Positions 46,901 through 58,830 of a stretch of 64,000 nt of DNA are shown here, one piece after another (position 1 is the first letter of the stretch; each line of letters begins with the position of its first letter). The DNA is from Panulirus ornatus (Eukaryota; Arthropoda; Malacostraca; Decapoda; Palinuridae), in contig NC_092235.1 of the NCBI RefSeq assembly GCF_036320965.1, positions 26,759,476-26,823,475 on the forward strand, in the 5' to 3' direction. The position numbers and the translations under genes were made by a program. Below the pieces are notes generated by a model. The model saw only the letters and a list, made by a program, of their open reading frames with translations, was not told the DNA's origin and searched no databases.

Positions 46901-49900
46901 GTTGAGGAACAGTGAACTGTATAAACTACTTCAGCACAGCTCTACGATCCTTGTCTGTTACCTAACTCATAGGTCAGAAGTCATGTAGGTCATGCTCAGA
47001 TTAACACATGAATTCCTTGAAAAGATGACAGTTACTGATTACAACACAAGAATAACAGTCAGGCATGTTGTACAGACTACCCTTTCAGGCAGTTCTCTGT
47101 CGGTCCTGAAGGTACGGTTAAGTGAATGTAAGTGCGGATAGCACCACTTACCCCATCTGTGTCATTCATGGGCATAACCTGAATGTCGATCTGCTCGCCA
47201 TGGTGAGCCCAAGAACCCATACGGATTACACATTCGTGCTGGTCGCTGGGCCACAAGGTCAGGTCGAGGTCGCACTTGATGATCATGTGGGTGGGTGGGA
47301 ACCAATACGTCTGGCCGTTGCTAATGACCAGTACCGGAACGGCGCCGAACGGATGGACGTTAGAACCTTCGGCACTGCGGTGGTAAGAACTTATTAGAAG
47401 AGGTAGGATAGCCGCCCAAACACTCAGATAAGTTTGTAGAGTTGAAATACGATCGCTATGGCATGTCATTAGTTTAGAATCGTAGATAAAGAGTGGGTTA
47501 AAGAGAAACAAGTGGTTTCTTTTATTCTGAAAGACATTTCTGTAACAGGTAGATACCGATGGTTTGGCTTCTGGAGTAAACCGTGGGGATTTCATCAAAC
47601 GCAACGCCATCATACGCAAGTGTCGTAACATCATGTTCGAGGGGTGTGCCATCGTGCTCATATGATATGTACAATCATGCTTTTGGATCGTACCGTCGTG
47701 TTCAAGGGGTAGTGCAAGTGATAACTAGTTATGGTACACCAGACTGCAAGTAGTAACAAGATATGGTGCACTAAACAGCCTTATATACACAGCATTTCAT
47801 ATTTTGAACTATTGAGTGTGATGTTCCATCACAAGAAGAAATGCAAATGAATCATTTTCATTTGTCCCAAAATTTGTTGCGTCCCTTGTCAATAATATAA
47901 ACATACACAACATGGGAAGAACACTACCTGTTAAAGACGGTAATATCCGGCATCCATATGTCGTCGTCGTCGAAGTGTAGACGGTTGATGTTGACGTAGT
48001 TCTTAGGCTCCCAGTGCAGATGTTCATCCATCCAGCTCTGTAGGACCCCTGACTATTATTAGATACCACTTTATCATTTAATTTAGAATCTGAAATGACA
48101 ATTCTTCAACAGGAACCAGCAAGACTGATGTTTTCCCTTCCCCTTTCATGGTTGTTTGCTACTGTTTTACAGGTGGAAATGGCAAAAATTTATACATACC
48201 AGAAAAGGATGAAGAATTATTCCAAATTTTGTAGGGCAGACCAAAGATAAGCTGAAAGCAGACTGGAGAAGTTAACAAGGAAATGTTTACTTTAATCGAT
48301 GGTGATAGAATTAGGAATAACACATCTTCAAAGATTTAACTGGTAAACGAAACAAAGAATAGGGGCATACAATGAAGACTATACATGCAATCATAGAAGT
48401 AGGGTTTATGAACAGGGCCAACAAATAAGACAACAGTGTTTCGAGAATAGATATTGTGAAAGATAATGGTATGAAGGGGACGTAACTGCTGTGGAAAGTT
48501 TGAAAAGACTAGGTAAATGCTGTACTGTAATGTCATTACCATCAACATACTCTGCCATTCCTAAAAGTAATGCTGGAAATTATTTGCATGCTGGTGAACA
48601 ACAAAATGTCAATTTAGATGTACGTAAAAGGAATCGCATCCCAGGATGGTCAGCGGTGGAATATTTATACCTTCCAGATGCATAAAAAAAACTTACGAAC
48701 ATTGTTCTTTACACCATGACAAACTTTCCCGACAAGAATTGTATATTTGTAAAGTACATTTAGTAATGAGGTATGATATACTCATCACCGAATGTCCTGG
48801 GACAAAAAAAAAAAAATAAAACCCCATCTGGTGGAAGGATCTGACACACACTACGTCGTTGGCATCAACGATACACGAGAAGGTTGGAAATGTTCTTTGT
48901 TCTGTGTCAAGGATCGCCATGCGGTGCTTCATCGTCACGTTTCCTTTTCGTCATTATAAGTGTAAACCTGTTAGATATATGTGGGCGATGTATTTCATTT
49001 CTATGACACTCCAAAGTTTCAAACCCCTGCATTCGACCAAGAGACACCACGATCACGAGGTGAGTTCTGCTGCAGTAATTTAGACATGTCGATACTAGGC
49101 CATATTTAGCTTATACTAAACTATATGTAGTGTAAAATGAGCTTGAAGTCCATGATTTAAGAATGCTTAGAAAATGTTGAATTACATGTGCGTGACTTAA
49201 AAGAAGTACTATTAAATACCCGATGTAAACAAACCCATTAAAGACTGGTGCAGGGATGGTTGTTTCAACTTGGAATTTCGTTCGTTTAACTAAATATGCT
49301 TCTGGCTTGTGGGTGATTGAACGGTGAACGACCCATGAACGTGGATGTTTCCAAGTCAGCTTCTTATATAAGGTCAAATTTTCTGATTATGGTAGAATCT
49401 TAGAATCGTAGGTTACGCTGTACTTTTTAACGTTATATAGGACTCGTGTGTGAACAACCAGACCAGCACAACGGTTTGGCTTACACCCGAGGGGACAGTC
49501 ATTGTCTCTCAGACATGTAGCGCAATAATGGCATATGTATAGTATGGAAGGTTAAGAAAAAAAAGGAAGAATAAAGTAGTGTGTCTATGACAATGATCAA
49601 TCCAGTCGCAAAATAATGCTAACACCGACAATAATGAATGAATGATTTTTAATGGCACTGAAGAAAGAGATGACGCTTTGGATCGTACGTAGGTTCCCTA
49701 TTCTTCTTTGAACGTTTCACTTTTGACTTATAATAGTTACGGTCCTCGGGATACCTTGCTAGGTTAGGTTGAGACATCGTGGACTAATGTACTGAAATAG
49801 ATTTCAAAGACTCCTTCCCGGTGGTTGGCAAGGTGCTGACTGACTGCTTGATTTCACGTTGCGCCAGAATGGAGAAATATTAACGCCAGACTTCGCCAAG

Positions 49901-52900
49901 TAAGACGCTGTCGCTGATATGGCTAAAATTTCAAGATTGCCCATTTTTTTTTTTTTTGAACGGAAACATGTGTCATATCGGAAATAGAGATTTAGGAAAT
50001 GAGTAACATACATTATATTCATTTTGTTCTTTAAAGGACCCACGTATGTTCCCCGTACACATCACATACCCATAGTTCCTCCTGACCTCCGTAATTTCAA
50101 TCCTTGCTTTTATTAATAACAAACATTAGGATGGTCGTTGTCAGAAAGTTGGTCTTATGCTGAATGGTCCAAATTTAGATTAGTATAATTAGAAAAAAGA
50201 CAAACCGTGTTGATATGTTTGTTCCTGGCTATCGACTGACTGCCAAACACATCATGACATCGACGTACATTTACTTTTTTTGAAATTCTTGGTTTAGTCA
50301 CCTTGTGTTTGAGTAATCTTCATGAATTCTAGGGCTGCCTAACTTCCCATTAGTGGGGAAGTGGGAGGTCCCATCACCACCACGAAGTGGCACAAGAAAC
50401 GTAGTTTGTCAATCGGTTTGTGAAATGTAGATTGGTTTAGTCACCTTGTGTTTGAGTAATCTTCATGAATTCTAGGGCTGCCTAACTTCCCATTAGTGGG
50501 GAAGTGGGAGGTCCCATCACCACCACGAAGTGGCACAAGAAACGTAGTTTGTCAATCGGTTTGTGAAATGTAGATTGTAAGACCGTCGACTTTTTCTGAA
50601 ACGTTGGTTTTAAGTCTGCGCACATTTAATTGTGAGACCAAGATTGTGAGTTCTTATACTGCTTGTAAAATATGGGGTATAAGTCCATGATTTTTGTGAT
50701 AATATGTGAAACAATTTCTGTCAGTAGATTTTTTAATGTTTAATGTTTTAAGTCCGCACACTAATTTGGAAAATATTTTAAGTTAGGAAGGTCTACAGAC
50801 TTTCAATCCACATTATCTCCCCCCCCTTCTTCTTCTTCTTGATCGCAGTTCCCTTCCATGGTTTACCCCGGCCGTTTTACATTCCCTGGTTTAGTCCATC
50901 GACAGCACGTCAACCCCTGTGTACCAGATCGTTCCAATTTAGTCTGTCTAGTGCACACCTTACCCTCCTGCATGTTCAGGCCCCCATCACTTCAAATTTG
51001 TTTTTACTTCACCGTTTAATCTCCAATTAGGTCTACCTCTTTTCCTTGTTCCCTCTACTTAAGACACGAATTGATGTCAGTATATTTCTCACCTGAAATA
51101 TGGATTGTAAGTCGTCAGACCTTTCATTTTGAAACGTGCTTATAAGTAAGGGGACTTTGTGTAACGCTGATTGGAAATTAGACTGACAACACTCATTCAA
51201 AAAAAGATAAAATATTACCAGTAGCTTGGAATTGTAGATTTTAACATTCTTAAGGGGAAAATATTGCCGTCAGTCACGTGGATCGATTAACATTAAGATT
51301 TCATTTTACCAATCAGATTCGTTAGTCTCATTATGCTTCGTTTCCGCCAATTTTAGAATATTAACGGATGAAGCGGATTTTATTTTTTGGTATTAAGTTA
51401 ATATGAACTTCTTTCGTGAATGCTCACAGGCGAAAACAAGAAAAATCGGTGCATAACTTTCCAAGTGATTTTTTGTTTTTATTTCTGAAATCAAAATTTC
51501 GAGAAATCGGACTCTAAAGTTTTGGCATCCATCTCTGCCCTGAACTTTTTAGTATTAAGCTATACAGTGACAGTAAAGTATCGGAAGTTGATTTAGGCAA
51601 TTCTACATAACATTGAATGCAAAGAATGCTTTGGGGACCCTTTTTTTTCACGCATCTGCCAGCGAGTTGGAGCAGAGCTTTCATGGCAGCGTCTGTCTTC
51701 CCGAGTATCTTCTGGGATACATGCATCCTCCAAACGCTGAACAAACTTCACTTAACAAAGAAAAGCGTCAGAAATATCGACAGGGTCCGTGATTCCTGCG
51801 TGCAGCTTACAGGTAGCCTTACAATTTCGATTTAAAGGGGGACCAGAATAAATCTAGGTTATTATAGTCAGGTATCATTATACAGTGCGTTTTCTACTTA
51901 ACGTAAATATAAAAGAAAATGACTTTTTAAGGGATACTGGCCTGAAAAAGAAGGGGTCCTTCCCCTTAATTAAGATGACTGTACAAATATACGTTCCGCT
52001 GGTGATGACCATGTTTATTGTTATAACAGGTGTGTCTTGCTCGTTGCGGGTGCTCCTGCAGGACACTGGTAATATTTTGGGATGTCGTTAGAAGCTGGGG
52101 TTGTGGAATTGATTTGTAGCTGAACTTTAAAGACGACATATTAGGTGACAAGGTTAGTCACATTTAAGGAACTTTCGTACATTATACCTCTGGGCGCTCA
52201 TCGCTAATTTGTTTGTACAGAACTGAAAATTATAAAAATGAACGTTTCTCTAGTTGAGGTAGATCACATATTGTAAATTGTAATTATTTTGGCACAGACT
52301 CGAGTAAAAAAAAAAAAAAAAATACGGTCACTCACCATAATGGACCAGCCTGTAACGGACAGTTCCTGACGCACGTCGTCCTGTGGGTGGAAAAAAGTGT
52401 CTTAATGTTTTCATAATTATTAATGACTTAATGCCTAATTTGCACATGACTATAAGATGTACGCTTTCTGCTGTTGATTAACTGTAAGGATATGATAATG
52501 GACATACTTGTTGGATACAGTTGATGAATATGTGGACAACCTGTTGGTGAATATATCGTATTTATTTACCTATTTGTAGAGCCCTATCTCTATGAATTTT
52601 CTTGACCTATGCAGAGATTTTTCCTTTTGGCAGAGGTACCTGGTAGCACTAACCACAAGAAAATTAAGGTAGGTCGGGTCGCAGCTCCCTCAAAGTGACT
52701 TTTCATTTCACCCGTAATTTAACATTTGGAGTATCTGTATCGTATGAGCATGTGATATGTGATTATAAACTGTCCGAATATGATAATTGTCTGGTTGTTT
52801 GGGAAGGAATGGCAGGCTTGCCAGTCTCTTACAGGTAAGTTCTCCTTTTTTTTGTTCCTTTGCCTGAGAGGTGACACCGCGAATTTGATTGAAAATGTGG

Positions 52901-55900
52901 GTAATTTCAACCATGTATGTAAAGCTGTGGTAGGTGACATGTAGTTTCCTTTGTGGAATGTAAGACTGATGCCGCCGAGATTTTTATATACGAAAATGAT
53001 AGGATTAAATTGAGGCACGAAGTCCAACATATTTGATGGACATCGTGAGGTTACCTGGGTAATTTTTAACGAACGGTACCTAATTATGGTGCAACACCAC
53101 ACACATGATGTATGTAGATAGATATGTATGTAGATAGATAGTATCTTGATTTTAGTGATTAGTAATGATTGAATAATTAGAGATAGGTAATTAGTGTGAA
53201 ACATGTAAATATACAGCACATATCGAAAATTTAAGAAACTACATTTTAGAACTGTGGAAATTTTTTACGTAAATACTGTGACTTGTGGGTATATTTGATA
53301 GGAATATGTCAGTACTATTTACACAAACTAAACTAGGAGCTGATATGCCTAACCACAGACAAGGCATGATAATGTAATAGGACTGCACTTTCTTAACTAA
53401 CTTTTCTACTTAAAATGTTTGAAACATACTCAGAATTATTCTCCTCATTAGATAGATTGAAAGATGTTAGATTATTATATATGTGAGGATTAAAGGTCTT
53501 GCGGTGTACTAATAAGAAATCAAGAAACTTGATATCAAGTTAACAACGGACAAATGTACACCGATCAGCCAGTAAAATGACCCGGGATGGGTATCCCTGC
53601 TTAATACCCGCTTAAAATCTCGCCAGTCCGTGTGTGGCTGTGACAGACCAGGTCGTCTGTGCAACTGACCTTACATATTAATTCTGACAAGTGTTTCACA
53701 CATCTAAAGCAGTAAAGTTTAAAATGCGCGTCTGTTAATCTGCTACGTCCTGTGGCTGAACAGTAACTACGTTTACGAAGATTAAGTCAAGGCTTGGGTC
53801 AGAACGGTACAGACCATGCTGATATAATTGACCGAGAGAGCAATGAGGACGGTGGTGTTGTGCGTGGGGTCCGTCACCGGCCGCGCCCTACTGTTGTACC
53901 CCTTCATCGTGTCCTCGTACAGACGGCCGATCCAGTTGTCCGTCAGCGCCTCCGTCTGGCCCACCGAGTTCTTGCCTGTTGGGAAACCGGTAAATTTGGG
54001 GGGGATTGACATGGGTCGTTAGCAGGGGTTGGGTTGCAAAACACATGGACATGAACACATGCTGGTAATTCCCGAGTGTTGGGGATTTATACACGGTTGC
54101 ACCTGAACATATATGCTAGCTGACTTGTACATGGGCCGCCGAGGGTCGAGCGCGTAAGTTCCAACCCGTGCTGCAGCGGTCGGTCCACAGTCAGCCCGTT
54201 AGTCAGTGCATTAACGAGATGGCGTTGACTAGGGCACTCGGTTGCTCGTGCCGTCGTAGCTAGCATAAAAAAAATTAACATCACTGTTACATCTCTGGTT
54301 AGGCCCTCGCCCGCTGCCCGCCATGGCTAAGGACCCATCTCGGAGGCTCCCAATCAGCTTTTCGCCAGGAGAGCTCGACTTTGCATCCGTGACCCTCAGT
54401 GGACCCACTGTCATTGTTTTGAAAAATACAAAGTAAGTTGTGAAGGACTATGGATCCAAAAGATCCCTACAGCTATGCTTTTCTTTAAGTAGAACTCTTT
54501 TCAGATTTTCTTTGTGGTTTTATACCATGAAAATGAGCTGTGCGGATTTGTCTTCACAGTGGCGTCTGTTATGGTCGTTTTTAGTTTTGTCTCGATGAAG
54601 TACACCTTCTTTGGCTTGTTTCCCCCTCTTAACCCTTGTGGGCTGATGATTTGCACACTACCGTGGCTCCTCATCATCGTACAGGAAAATCAGGAGTTTT
54701 GGTAATGTCGTCAAGGAGGGTTTGCCCCCAGTGTCCGGCTGGTTGCAGGCAGGTTAACCTGATATATGAATGATTATATCTAAACAGATGGATGTCCTTA
54801 CGGTCACTTTTTGTGCAAGACCTCTTGTTTCCCAGGACCTTTGTGTAAAGACTCCAGCAGTCCAGAGCAGTGCTGCTAACAGTAGCTGGGAAATGTCGAC
54901 TCCTTTGGAGTGAGAATTTCTTTGTCGAGGCTACTAAGGAGCAGTAACCGCTTCGTTGATTTATGATTACTGACTTTACGTAGGTTTTATGGGGCTATTG
55001 TGGTATGGGAGATATGTGGTTAACTCTTGCGAAATTTTAATGCACTGGCAGATTAGACGACCTACCTCCCGATAATGCGGTTATCTTTATATCAAATTAT
55101 AAGAACAGGTAGCATTAATAAGTTGTCAACCAGATTTTCGGTAATGTATTTTAAGATTAGTAAGTTATTGCGGAGAAAATATAATAAAACGATTAAAGAG
55201 ATACCTGGGAAGTATAATTAACTAGTTTAAAGAACAATGGTAATAGAAATTGCTAGCTTCTTCGTCGCATAGGAATTACGAAAAAAAAAAAACACTTAGA
55301 TATGTAATCTACAGTTTCATATAACTGAGTAAATGATATACTGGATACAAGATATGATGGTCTCCATTGTTCATTAGAATGAAATCGGCTTGGGAACCGA
55401 CATGAACTTTGAAATTCTGGATAGATATTATATTAGAATTTAATCATTGTGAAATCTCAATAACTCCCGGAAATTACTTCATAGTATACTGTAAGGGGAC
55501 GAAGTTTATGCTTTGCTTGAGAACAAATGCCATTTAAGAATTTTACCTCCACATAGAAAGAGATCTTCCTTGGATTTCGAAGCCTTAGGTTGACTTTACA
55601 TCACAAAAGTATATAGTAATGATCGGTTAACTTGTATAATAAATTGGCATTAGATTGGTAAAGTGAGGCTATGATCCCGATTAGCCTATATTATAATAAA
55701 TTGGCATTGGATTGGTAAAGTGAGACTATGATCCCGATTAGCCTATATTATGATAAATTGGCATTGGATTGGTAAAGTGAGGCTATGGGCCCGATTAGCT
55801 TAGCTTGGTTATCAGTTTGTCAACAAGTGTGCAGTTGGAGTTGGGTAGCCTTCACACATGGGAAAATGTCTCGTGGTTCCTTCTCTCCTCATTTAGGTAC

Positions 55901-55970
55901 AACTAAGATACATACCTCGTCCGGGTGTCAGGCACACACACACCAGTAGCAAGATGGCGAAGAAACGCAT
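43956..55970 (-). CDS. Nicotinic-type Cys-loop ligand-gated ion channel subunit (non-alpha, divergent), nine coding exons
   Basis: Coding exons, 5' to 3' on the minus strand, are 55970-55916, 53975-53815, 52380-52336, 48037-47928, 47374-47152, 46300-46129, 45692-45537, 44977-44814 and 44150-43956. All introns are GT-AG, all phases match, and 1281 nt give 426 residues. Residues 1-18 (MRFFAILLLVCVCLTPGR) are a signal peptide. The extracellular domain has YNSRARPV, WSIM-SWMDEHLHWEPKNY, IWMPDITVFN, the Cys-loop Cys158-Cys172 (13 residues between, with WPSDQHEC) and GSWAHHGEQIDIQ (loop B Trp179). There is no vicinal Cys pair in loop C, so it is not an alpha subunit. M1 is about 247-266, M2 275-297, M3 310-331 and M4 401-420, with a short M3-M4 loop. 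Glycosylation sequons are NTT, NDT and NFT. Odd: M1 lacks the conserved Pro, and the GEK pore entrance of cation channels before M2 is absent. It acts at the plasma membrane, presumably in a pentamer; ligand and conductance are unknown. Confidence 0.93.
45537..45692 (-). CDS. Cys-loop receptor exon 7 (M1 end, M2)
   Basis: 156 nt, phase 1 at both ends. It encodes AILMVVLASYALPLDSFFSR, then LIMHLFAMGVLIGCYFMLFA and SLPANGGPIPLV. The spacing of ALPLDS and LPANGGPIPL matches the edges of M2 in nicotinic subunits, although the M2 residues themselves do not. Confidence 0.92.
46455..46545 (-). repeat. Dispersed hairpin repeat copy in receptor intron 5
   Basis: CCTGTGAGTCCACGGGGAAA and GGACTCATAGGAATATCTTG can pair over most of their length. 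TTGATCACACGCAAAGTTGT follows, as at 22270-22290. Confidence 0.7.
47152..47374 (-). CDS. Cys-loop receptor exon 5 (Cys-loop and loop B)
   Basis: This encodes residues 124-198, with FPPTHMIIKCDLDLTLWPSD and the second Cys, then GSWAHHG. It starts at acceptor CACCGCAG and ends at GATGGG/GTAAGT. Confidence 0.95.
47640..47710. repeat. Copy of the GTCGTACC/GTGCTCAA dispersed repeat in receptor intron 4
   Basis: GTGCCATCGTGCTCATATGA and GATCGTACCGTCGTGTTCAA resemble the units at 13190-13630 read on the other strand. Confidence 0.5.
48038..50290 (-). other. Right part of receptor intron 3, no recognised feature
   Basis: This is AT-rich intron sequence. Short frames occur on both strands, none with a known domain. 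Confidence 0.5.
50291..50576. repeat. Perfect 143-bp tandem duplication in receptor intron 3
   Basis: Positions 50291-50433 and 50434-50576 are identical by eye over all 143 bases, starting GGTTTAGTCACCTTGTGTTT. It is either a very recent event or an assembly artefact. Confidence 0.95.
50845..51070 (-). mobile_element. Old LINE fragment in receptor intron 3
   Basis: CCATGGTTTACCCCGGCCGT, GACAGCACGTCAACCCCTGT, CTCCTGCATGTTCAGGCCCC and TTTCCTTGTTCCCTCTACTT correspond to the end of the LINE ORF and the start of its UTR. Divergence is high. Confidence 0.75.
52336..52380 (-). CDS. Cys-loop receptor exon 3 (45-nt microexon)
   Basis: This encodes the 15 residues DDVRQELSVTGWSIM, including the loop D Trp. 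It is flanked by CCACCCACAG and GTGAGTGACC and is phase 0 at both ends. An exon of exactly 45 nt at this place, followed by one of 110 nt, is the classical structure of nicotinic receptor genes. Confidence 0.92.
52381..53814 (-). other. Receptor intron 2, no recognised feature
   Basis: This is AT-rich intron sequence with no gene or mobile element that I can identify. A short GATA-rich stretch lies near 53110-53142. Confidence 0.5.
54132..54275 (+). mobile_element. Decayed tRNA-derived SINE in receptor intron 1
   Basis: GCAGCGGTCGGTCCACAGTC, CATTAACGAGATGGCGTTGA, CTAGGGCACTCGGTTGCTCG and a short A-run match the SINE at 35738-35971. The tRNA head is mostly lost. Confidence 0.65.
54276..55635 (-). 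other. Receptor intron 1, remainder
   Basis: I see no gene or clear repeat here. Confidence 0.5.
55636..55800. repeat. 57-bp tandem triplication in receptor intron 1
   Basis: Three units start at 55636, 55693 and 55750. Each contains AAATTGGCATTGGATTGGTA, AAGTGAGGCTATG and CCCGATTAGCCTATATT with few changes. Confidence 0.9.
55916..55970 (-). CDS. Cys-loop receptor exon 1 (signal peptide)
   Basis: 55 nt: an ATG, then MRFFAILLLVCVCLTPGR and one base of the next codon, ending in CGAG/GTATGT. Phase 1 matches the next exon exactly (G|GC, Gly). It is too short to appear as a long ORF. Confidence 0.85.
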
Positions 55971-56309
55971 CGTCCCTCGACGTTTATATGTATATTAAAT
56001 CCATCCAATCGCAGTAAGGTTTAAGTGCGTCGTAACGTGTGTTTAAGATGACTAGAGTGTTAGAGCGGCCATGACTCTCTCTCCGCCGCTGCCAACCCAT
56101 ATGCTCATGGAGATTTGCTGCCAACCCATATACGATATTGTTTCCACGGGAACCCAGATAATGATTCCTATGATAGGGTTTCATAGAGGACATTATTCCA
56201 TCTTATCGCAACCGATTTTGGACCTTGATATGGCTTGTCTTTTCACCGCCTTATCTTATCTTCCGGTCAACTTGGGAATTTGGTCCACTGATTATGCGTG
56301 ACGCATCAA

Positions 56310-57012
56310 ACATCACCTGATATTCTGTCTCGGGACATTTAACATCACCACACATCCAGTCTAGGATCATTTAACATCGCCTATCATCCACCCTAGGAAC
56401 ATTTAATATCGTTAATTTCCTGTCTAACATTATTTAACTTCACCTAATATTCAGTCTAGGAACGACGTTCATCATCTAATATCCTGTTTAGGAACATTTA
56501 ACATCACCTAATTTCCTATGTAGGATCGACATTTATCACCAAATATCCCTTCTAGGAACATTTTACATCACCTAACATCCTGGCAAGGAACGACATTTAT
56601 TACCTAACATCCTGGCAAGGAACGACATTTATTACCTAACATTCTGGCAAGGAACGACATATATTACCTAACATCCTGGCAAGGAACGACATTTATTACC
56701 TAACATTCTGGCAAGGAACGACATTTATTACCTAACATCCTGTCAAGGAACGACATTTATCACCTAACACCCTGTCTAGGAACGACATTTATCACCTAAC
56801 ATCCTGTCTAGAAATGACATTTATGACCTAACACCCTGTTAAGGAACATTTGTCACCAATCATCTTATAAGGAATGACATTTGTCACCTAACATCCTGTG
56901 GAGGAACATTTATCACCTAACATCCATAAGGGATGACATTTGTCACCTAACATCCTAAATAGGAACATTTATCATCTAACATCTTGTCTAGGAATATTTA
57001 TCACCTAACATC
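56310..57012. repeat. Minisatellite, about 31-bp unit, left block
   Basis: Many imperfect tandem units built on CACCTAACATCCTGTCTAGG and AACGACATTTATC lie here. Unit length varies with small deletions. The block starts about 340 bp upstream of the receptor start codon and resumes after the inserted LINE. Confidence 0.93.
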
Positions 57013-58365
57013 TTGAAGAATGTATGTGAGAAATACTTAGAAAAGCAAATGGATTTGTATGTAGCATTTATGGATCTGGAGAAGGCATATGATAGAGTTG
57101 ATAGAGATGCTCTGTGGAAGGTATTAAGAATATATGGTGTGGGAGGAAAGTTGTTAGAAGCAGTGAAAAGTTTTTATTGAGGATGTAAGGCATGTGTACG
57201 TATAGGAAGAGAGGAAAGTGATTGGTTTTCAGTGAATGTAGGTTTGCGGCAGGGGTGTGTGATGTCTCCATGGTTGTTTAATTTGTTTATGGATGGGGTT
57301 GTTAGGGAGGTAAATGCAAGAGTTTTGGAAAGAGGGGCAAGTATGAAGTCTGTTGGGGATGAGAGAGCTTGGGAAGTGAGTCAGTTATTGTTCGCTGATG
57401 ATACAGCGCTGGTGGCTGATTCATTTGAGAAACTGCAGAAGCTGGTGACTGAGTTTGGTAAAGTGTGTGGAAGAAGAAAGTTAGGAGTAAATGTGAATAA
57501 GAGCAAGGTTATTAGGTACAGTAGGGTTGAGGGTCAAGTCAATTGGGAGGTGAGTTTGAATGGAGAAAAACTGGAGGAAGTGAAGTGTTTTAGATATCTG
57601 GGAGTGGATCTGGCAGCGGATGGAACCATGGAAGCGGAAGTGGATCATCGGGTGGGGGCGGGGGCGAAAATTCTGGGGGCCTTGAAGAATGTGTGGAAGT
57701 CGAGAACATTATCTCGGAAAGCAAAAATGGGTATGTTTGAAGGAATAGTGGTTCCAACAATGTTGTATGGTTGCGAGGCGTGGGCTATGGATAGAGTTGT
57801 GCGCAGGAGGATGGATGTGCTGGAAATGAGATGTTTGAGGACAATGTGTGGTGTGAGGTGGTTTGATCGAGTGAGTAACGTAAGGGTAAGAGAGATGTGT
57901 GGAAATAAAAAGAGCGTGGTTGAGAGAGCAGAAGAGGGTGTTTTGAAGTGGTTTGGGCACATGGAGAGAATGAGTGAGGAAAGATTGACCAAGAGGATAT
58001 ATGTGTCGGAGGTGGAGGGAACGAGGAGAAGAGGGAGACCAAATTGGAGGTGGAAAGATGGAGTGAAGAAGATTTTGTGTGATCGGGGCCTGAACATGCA
58101 GGAGGGTGAAAGGAGGGCAAGGAATAGAGTGAATTGGAGCGATGTGGTATACCGGGGTTGACGTGCTGTCAGTGGATTGAATCAAGGCATGTGAAGCGTC
58201 TGGGGTAAACCATGGAAAGCTGTGTAGGTATGTATATTTGCGTGTGTGGACGTATGTATATACATGTGTATGGGGGGGAATTGGGCCATTTCTTTTGTCT
58301 GTTTCCTTGCGCTACCTCGCAAACGCGGGAGACAGCGACAAAGTATAATATATAAAAATAAATAA
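57013..58365 (+). mobile_element. RTE-like LINE inserted in the minisatellite
   Basis: The copy is 5'-truncated at TGAAGAATGTATGTGAGAAA. The RT frame has a CGA to TGA stop at 57178-57180 and is then open from 57232 to the stop at 58159-58161 (309 codons, with [30 protein letters not shown] and [10 protein letters not shown]). The 3' UTR has the usual terminus (CTTGCGCTACCTCGCAAACG, CGGGAGACAGCGACAAAGTA) and a short A/T-rich tail, not a long (TA)n. Minisatellite sequence flanks both sides, with a 32-bp direct repeat at 56981-57012 and 58366-58397. Confidence 0.93.
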
Positions 58366-58830
58366 ATCTTGTCTAGGAATATTTATCACCTAACATCCTG
58401 TCAAGGAATGACATTTATCACCTAACCCTGTCTAGGAATGACATTTATCACCTAACATGCTGTCTCGGAATGATATTTGCCACCTAACATCCTGTCTAGG
58501 AACCACATTTATCTCCAGACATCCTGTCTAGGAATGATATTTGCCACCTAACATCCTGTCTAGGAACCACATTTATCACCATATATCCTGTCTAGCAATA
58601 ACATTTGTCAACGAACATCCTATATAGGAACGACATTTATCACCTAACGTCCTGTCTAGGAATGATATTTGTCATTTAAAATCCAGTCTAGGAACTACTT
58701 TCATCACTTGACATCCTTTTTAAAGTACAACATTTATCAGCTAACATCCTGGTTAGGAACAACATGTTTCACAACATCCTGTCTAGGAACAACATTTAGT
58801 ATCAGAGATTCCATGAAATAACTAGGAACA
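58366..58830. repeat. Minisatellite, about 31-bp unit, right block
   Basis: This continues the array interrupted by the LINE, with increasing divergence to the right. It ends in a short duplicated segment (AGGAACAACATTTAGTATCA). Confidence 0.92.
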
